Source: Corythucha ciliata
Taxonomy: Eukaryota > Arthropoda > Insecta > Hemiptera > Tingidae
Assembly: GCA_038030265.1 (NCBI GenBank)
Contig: CM075941.1
Location: 58,381,952-58,445,951 of the forward strand
Length of the DNA: 64,000 nucleotides
Reading direction: 5' to 3'
Part shown: positions 59,215-64,000 of the stretch, piece after piece
Layout: each line of letters begins with the position of its first letter
How positions within the stretch are numbered: position 1 is the first letter of the stretch
Notes under the pieces: generated by a model
Told to the model about the DNA's origin: nothing
What the model saw: the letters and a program-made list of their open reading frames with translations, nothing else
Database searches by the model: none
Made by a program: the position numbers and the translations under genes

Positions 59215-60360
59215 GATTGACTTCGAGTACCCTAAAAATGGCTAAGCTAACGATTATCGCAGCCCTAAAAATAACTAAATCAACCATTTGCACGCCAGAA
59301 ATGGCCAAACTGTCTATTTTCGCGCCAAAAATGGTCAATACTGACTATTCGCGCCTTTGGCTTGACGGTCCCCAAAAACGGCTAAACTAACTATTTGCCT
59401 CTGCCAACCATTTCCCACCTGAAAAAAGCCGAAACAGATGATTCCTGCCCCCGAAAAGTGCAAATTCGACCATTCGCTTGCAAAGAATGACCAAACTGAC
59501 CATTGGCGCCATTGGCTTTACGTGACTCCGTCACGCCGTGAAAAAATGGCAAAACTGGCGATTCGCGCTCTAAAAATGGCCAAACTGACTTTACGAGCCC
59601 TAATTCGCACGCTCTAAAAAATACCTGAACAGGTGATTCCCGTCCTGAAAATGGCAAAAACTAAGCATTCGCGCGTAAAATATGGCTAAACGTGCATTGT
59701 CTGCTGTAAAAATGGCCAAACTGGCAATTCCCGCTCTAAAAAAAGACAAAGCGGCATGGATTCTTGCACTGAAAATATCACCATGGCTAATATTATAACT
59801 GCTTGTGAAAATTACCTGACAATTTGCACCGTAGAAATGGCAAACTGACGATTTGCGCCCACAAAATGGTTAAATTAACGATTCGAGCCTTTGATAATGG
59901 CTAACTGAGTTCGTACTTCAAAGCGGGATACACACTTGTTACTTGCCAAGTAACGAGCAAAATTTTTTCCAATTTTTTCGTCTGTTTCCAGACAATTTGC
60001 TAGAAATTGATTGATATTATGCTCGTTATTTGGCAAGTACCGCACTACTACCGCATGTGTGTACCCGGTCTAAAAACTACTTTTCCGTAGAATCCGACTA
60101 AAAAAGACTGATTCGTGGGTCCTGAAAATATCACACTGACTATTCACGCCCGCTAGCAACGGCCATACTGACAGTTTGCGCTGTAAAAATTGCCAAACTG
60201 TGACTATATTCACTCTCAAAAATTGGTAAAACTGACTCTATGCGGTCTATAAATGGTTAAACTTACGATTCGCGCTTGAACTTGAGCTGAAAATGACTTG
60301 GTTGACTAATCACGCTCTAAAAACTGCTAACGAACCATTCGCTATTCACGCCCTTAAAAG
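59215..60360 (-). repeat. Family B array, minus orientation
   Basis: Units read AAAATGGCCAAACTGAC followed by (A/G)TTCGCGC. The part 59375-59725 is collinear with 43190-43512. The array is interrupted by a mini-element at 59934-60067. Confidence 0.82.
59934..60067. mobile_element. MITE inserted in the B array
   Basis: The left arm has CGGGATACACAC and TACTTGCCAAGTAACGAGCA. The right arm on the minus strand has CGGGTACACACATG and TACTTGCCAAATAACGAGCA. It forms a hairpin of about 134 bp, with family B units on both sides. The target duplication is not clear. Confidence 0.75.
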
Positions 60361-60599
60361 TTGAATTAACTAAATCGTTGAACCATTCGCCCGCCCCCCC
60401 CCACCGAATAGGGGGCTATTGGTTGGAGGGGGCACGTGATTTTTCATCAAACATACTCCAATTGCGGGTCCCATAGTGTGCCTAGTGTGCAATGGCTCCT
60501 TCCTTGAGCCGACACTGGATCCGCGCATGTAGATCCTAGCACTAGAAAGTTGGAAAATAATTAAATGTCTTATTTTTAAGAATGAACGATAGTACCGAA
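60361..60599. other. Spacer with a hAT-like terminus
   Basis: The sequence CACTGGATCCGCGCATG, ending at 60539, resembles the family B terminus (CTGGATCCGCATCTG). A C run lies at 60395-60403. No gene. Confidence 0.45.
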
Positions 60600-61285
60600 G
60601 TTTGGAGAAAGGGTTTGAAAGAGCCAAACCCACGAAATTCCCGCAGAATTAAGGTTTAAAAGAGCAAAATTGCCTGAAATTGGTATTTTAAAGAGGCGAA
60701 TGCGGAGGTTTTCCGTTTGGAAATCCGTGTAACTGGCGTTTGTGATAGCCAAAATAACAAAATTTGACTTTATGAGTTACCCAAATCCATAAATTTTGTT
60801 TTTGAAAAAGATAAATTATCTTTCAAATTAGTCAAAGCTGCGAAACCGATTTAAGAAATAGCTAAAGCCGCGATATTTTCATTTTGAATGAGAAAAAATA
60901 CGCGAAATTATGGCTCAAATGGCATAAATTCTGTTTTGAAGAAGCCAATCCACGACATTTGGTTATGAAAGAGCGAATTTCCAAGGGGACATTGTCGTCT
61001 GAAAAGGACAAAGTCACAAAATTTGAGTTTTAAACGAGCTTTATCAGTTTTTCAAAATCAACCAAAATTATAAGAAGAGCTTATGGCGTGAAATTCGTTC
61101 TATCAAAAACCGTGAATCGTCCAAATTGGGGGTTGGAAAGAGCCAAATCAACGAAATTTTGTTTTTGAGAGACCAAAAATCTGCGAAATTCGGATTTGAA
61201 CGGGCTAAATGCGTAAAATTTGATTTTTAGAGGTCGAAACTTGGCTCTAAAGTGGACTCAATTGCGATATATTTGGTTTTAGACA
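60600..61285 (+). repeat. Family C array
   Basis: Units such as GAGCCAAACCCACGAAATTC and AGCCAAATCAACGAAATTTT at about 30-bp spacing. Confidence 0.75.
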
Positions 61286-61372
61286 GAGCCAAACGCGCTG
61301 ATGGGCGCCCCTGATGGGTTCACGCACAGGGAAACACACTTCGTTGCACTCTATAGGTGACCAATAGCCGGC

Positions 61373-61473
61373 GGCTCACGGGGCGAGGCAACCTCGCGAG
61401 GCGTGTTTCACCATCTCAAGACACGTTCACATTAGGTGAAACATGCCTCGTGAGGATGTCTCGCTCCGTGTAA
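61373..61473. mobile_element. Fold-back hairpin element
   Basis: GCGAGGCAACCTCGCGAGGC plus GTGTTTCACC at 61383-61412 pairs with the reverse of 61435-61464 with about four mismatches. Pairing extends outward through CACGG(G/A)GCGAG. No coding sequence. Confidence 0.75.
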
Positions 61474-61714
61474 ACCCACCTTTACGCCCCAAAAGCGTTA
61501 AACTCGCGGATTTAAATATATATAAATCGATTATTCGTGGTTTCAAGTTACGTTACGCGATTAAAAATGAGAGTCCTGTTCATGGAACAAGCCCAGTGTC
61601 AACTTTAAGGGTAGTGGGTGGGGGGGGGGGGCAAGCCGGGCGACTGTCCGGGGCAGCCGCCGTGTTCTAAGAGGCGCGTCTATAGCAAAAAAGAGGTGCC
61701 GATTTTCATCAACT

Positions 61715-61860
61715 CAGCCACTAATTGGAGTTTTCCTCAATTTTTGCAGACATTTGTCGATTTTTTACCTTTTCAGCAGTAAATTAGCATTTTTTCTATA
61801 TCTTCGAGTTACAAATTAGCGTTTTTCTTAATTTAAGCATTGCTAATTAATGATTTTTCA
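61715..61860 (-). repeat. Family A fragment, minus orientation
   Basis: Four or five units such as AAATTAGCGTTTTTCTTAAT. Confidence 0.6.
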
Positions 61861-61874
61861 TTGTCAAGTGAAGT

Positions 61875-61955
61875 TTCGCGTAAATTTTGACCTTGCGGCG
61901 TGGCATTTCGCTCTGAAATTTTACCCTAGACGTGGCATTTCGCGCGTCGATTTCT
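61875..61955. repeat. Short direct duplication
   Basis: AAATTTTGACC...GCGTGGCATTTCGC and AAATTTTACCC...ACGTGGCATTTCGC form a two-copy imperfect tandem repeat of about 38 bp. Confidence 0.6.
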
Positions 61956-62001
61956 CGGATTTTGCTCGGTCAAACAGCAATTTCGGGGGGGAATTAATGT
62001 T

Positions 62002-62096
62002 GCCGGATAACCAGCACTTATTTCGCTGGAATGGCCCAACTCATAGGAGACCGATCTGCTGCATTGGGCCACCCGGTGAAATTGGTTTTCGCCGGG
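62002..62096. repeat. Imperfect hairpin
   Basis: GCCGG...ATTTCGCTGG...TGGCCCAA pairs with TTGGGCCA...GGTGAAAT...GCCGG on the other side. TTAA occurs just outside at 61994-61997 and 62100-62103. Arms are decayed. Confidence 0.45.
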
Positions 62097-62135
62097 CGTT
62101 TAAGGTTTAAGATTACAGGAAGGGAAAAACCACAC

Positions 62136-62297
62136 TTTTTTCACTGGTAACGCGAAATAGTGCATTTCACAACGATAAAGAGGAAAGTGGAACTTCACCC
62201 GGCTCGTTGACGCGATACGCGATTACGCTTACAACAACTCGCCGGTAAAGTTCCGCTTTCCTCTCTCGTTGTGAAATGTTCTATTTACTGGCGAAAA
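62136..62297. mobile_element. Fold-back hairpin element of about 160 bp
   Basis: Left arm CATTTCACAACGATAAAGAG plus GAAAGTGGAACTT pairs with right arm AAGTTCCGCTTTCCTCTCTC plus GTTGTGAAATG. Outer pairing extends to TTTTTC(A/G)C(T/C)(G/A)G. The loop contains its own short GTTG/CAAC stem. Confidence 0.75.
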
Positions 62298-62329
62298 ATC
62301 CGTTCAGTGAGTTAAATCCAGAGAAATTT

Positions 62330-62960
62330 ATTTTTTAGCGAACTCAACACGCAAAAATATCCGCAAAATCGGTATTTCAGAGAGCGAAATCTGAGGAATT
62401 CGTTTTTTAGTGAGCCAGATCCGTAAAAATGTGTTTTTATTTCAATAAAAATCCTGAAAATTGTTGTTTTAGGGAGTGAACTTCGACAAATTTCCCTTTT
62501 AGTGTACCAGCCCAGCTAATATGAAATTGTAGTGCGCACAATTTTTTTTTTTAAACGGTCACTAAATTTGGGCACTTGGGCACACTGTTAAATAAGTTTG
62601 ATAACAAAAATCTGACTAAAAAACTGACTTTTTAGTGAGTTCGTCACGTAAAAAATGTTTTTAGAGAGCGAAATCCGAGAAATTCGTTTTTCTGTGAGGC
62701 AGATCAAGGAAAATTGTCATTTTTTGGTCAGGAAAATTGGTGTCTTAGTGATCAAAATGTGAGAGAATGATTTTTTTTTAGTGATGCAGAACAGCAGAAA
62801 GCAAGGTTTTTGTGGAGTACGAAAACCACGAATGAGTGGCTTTTGAATTGAGTCACTCCGCGTTGGGTTTTCAGCATAAAAGAAACACGAAATTGGTATT
62901 TTATGGACGAATAATCCGAGAAGGTGAAAATCGGTGTATTGCTGAGCCAGTAGACCTGCA
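62330..62960 (+). repeat. Family C array
   Basis: Units such as GAGAGCGAAATCCGAGAAAT and TCGTTTTTCTGTGAG at about 30 bp, with TTTTTAGTGAG as a recurrent link. Confidence 0.75.
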
Positions 62961-63067
62961 AACATTTTCGTTGTACAAAATGTGGCGATCCTGATGGATT
63001 TTAACCTTATTGGTCAGCTGCCCCATTGAGTCTGCGCTTTAAAGACTAGGTGAGGGCAACTGACGGC

Positions 63068-63150
63068 GCGCCTCAATGGTGTAATGGATACAATGCTGCT
63101 TCGCAACCGGCCTGCGTTCGGGCCTGGCTTCGAGTCCAGGCATTGCCCAT
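63068..63150 (+). tRNA. tRNA-like sequence, probably a tRNA pseudogene or SINE head
   Basis: An A-box-like TGGTGTAATGGATA and a B-box-like GGCTTCGAGTCC are spaced as in a tRNA gene. The acceptor ends do not pair, and the T-arm needs an 8-nt loop. It is therefore not a clean functional tRNA; a decayed tRNA or the 5' part of a tRNA-derived SINE is more likely. I assign no amino acid. Confidence 0.4.
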
Positions 63151-63601
63151 TATACTATAAGACTGCGGCAAGAATGTGACACGGCACACTCGGCTTCGTG
63201 CCGTGCGTTCAACAAACCGCGCACCGACCGAAACGCCCGCGTATAGTACGCGTATATCTGGGTATGGCGTTGGAGCCCAAAGGAAGTGTGCCTCCAACCT
63301 AATCAATATTTTAGGGTTTCTCCACGTGGGGAATCCGAAAATTGAGACGAATTTTCGATAAGAAGATTCAATGAAAGGGCTCTCATTGTGATGCCAGGAT
63401 GCCACCGTTTTTAACAAGTAACGCACGAAATTTCCCGCGGACAGCCCTCTGAAGTCCAAAGGAATATTCCCGATGCACATAACGTGGACCTTGCTGGGCC
63501 GCTCAGGGGACGTCTGTCTCAGACTGCGAAAATAGCCCTAAAATTTGACTCGATAGAGGCGGGCTTGTGACCTCGATGGCCCTCCCTTGGATCCGCCTCT
63601 G
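63151..63601. other. Possible SINE or element body ending in a hAT-like terminus
   Basis: GC-richer than its surroundings. It ends with CCCTTGGATCCGCCTCTG, on the minus strand CAGAGGCGGATCCAAGGG, a typical hAT end. The partner end is not identified. Confidence 0.4.
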
Positions 63602-63734
63602 ACTCGAACGGAATGAAGTGCGTTCCGCACTCGTATCGTAATGTAAATATATACTATATATACACTCGCCCGACATGTCAAGGACGGGGCCCGTGCCGTT
63701 CACAGCACGGATGTGTGTGAATAGAAAGTTATCA
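63602..63734. other. Spacer
   Basis: Short unique sequence with a TATATA-rich stretch near 63646-63662. No feature called. Confidence 0.3.
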
Positions 63735-63900
63735 AATTTTTCTCACTTTTAGCTACCGATTAGCGCTTTTTCTCAGTTTTAGGCCCGCGAAGTTGCTTTC
63801 AGAAGCCACGGATTTGTGTTTTTTTTTAAATTTTTAGCCGCGAATCAGCGTTTTACTAAATGTTAACCGTGAATTAGCCGATTACTTACGTTTGTATTTC
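63735..63900 (-). repeat. Family A array, minus orientation, near the window end
   Basis: Units such as TTTTTAGCCGCGAATCAGCG, with the GAAGTTGCTTTCAGAAGCCA variant module at about 63789. It may continue beyond the window after a short break. Confidence 0.75.
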
Positions 63901-64000
63901 TAATTATTTATTTATTTTCGTATTATTTCACTATGCCGCAGGTTGAAGAAAACTGTGGTGGGGATGGGGGGGGGTGATCTGATCCCCTGCCAATGCCCCC

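Overview
The window looks like a piece of a large, repeat-swollen animal genome, most likely an arthropod and perhaps a crustacean; the species cannot be fixed from the sequence. It is AT-rich and full of A/T and G/C homopolymer runs. It has no bacterial features and almost no coding sequence. The only host coding feature I can support is one 279-bp exon on the minus strand (35962-36240). It encodes the second immunoglobulin domain of a netrin receptor of the UNC-5 family and has clean splice sites at both ends. I recognise no other exon, so most or all of the remaining sequence is probably intron of this gene: at least about 27.7 kb upstream of the exon and 35.9 kb downstream, unless a short exon was missed.

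Roughly 40-45% of the window, judged by eye, is degenerate tandem repeat in blocks of 0.2-2 kb. Three families dominate, each with a unit near 30 bp. A has core CTAATTCGCGGCTAAAATTG, B has GCGCGAATCGTCAGTTTGGC and C has CCCGCGAAATTGGTTTTTGA. A minor family D has a unit near 20 bp (GGGTCGAAAACTGACTATTT). On a common strand A, B and C share a layout: an A/T-rich half followed by a CGCGAAT core. The arrays sit inside non-autonomous hAT-like transposons. The best case is 3090-4398, which has hAT-type ends and a perfect 8-bp target duplication (ATCTAGAA). It carries a family A array and is itself inserted in a family A array of the opposite orientation. Several array copies are collinear unit by unit, so they were copied as blocks rather than grown independently.

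Layout: 1-2640 unique; 2640-6690 C/A block with the nested hAT element; 6690-8975 unique; 8975-13985 A array split by a Ty3/gypsy-type retroelement (9426-12893) with a nearly intact pol; 13986-17277 mostly unique; 17278-22175 A arrays in both orientations, a GGTCTCG minisatellite and C; 22176-26160 unique; 26160-29215 D, A and C with a 122-bp near-perfect palindrome; 29216-31960 unique; 31961-35470 B, A, C and B; 35962-36240 unc5 exon; 36241-38150 unique; 38150-41045 C and A with a 360-bp higher-order repeat; 41046-42200 unique; 42230-46580 C, B and A arrays; 46581-49202 unique; 49203-51300 A; 51301-54270 unique; 54285-57882 a composite hAT-like element holding C and B arrays and a truncated LINE; 57891-63900 fold-back mini-elements, B, C and A arrays and a tRNA-like sequence.

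The genes do not form a working pathway. This is one axon-guidance receptor locus whose introns have been expanded by layered transposon insertions. The Ty3 element and the LINE interrupt the arrays and so are younger than the arrays they interrupt.
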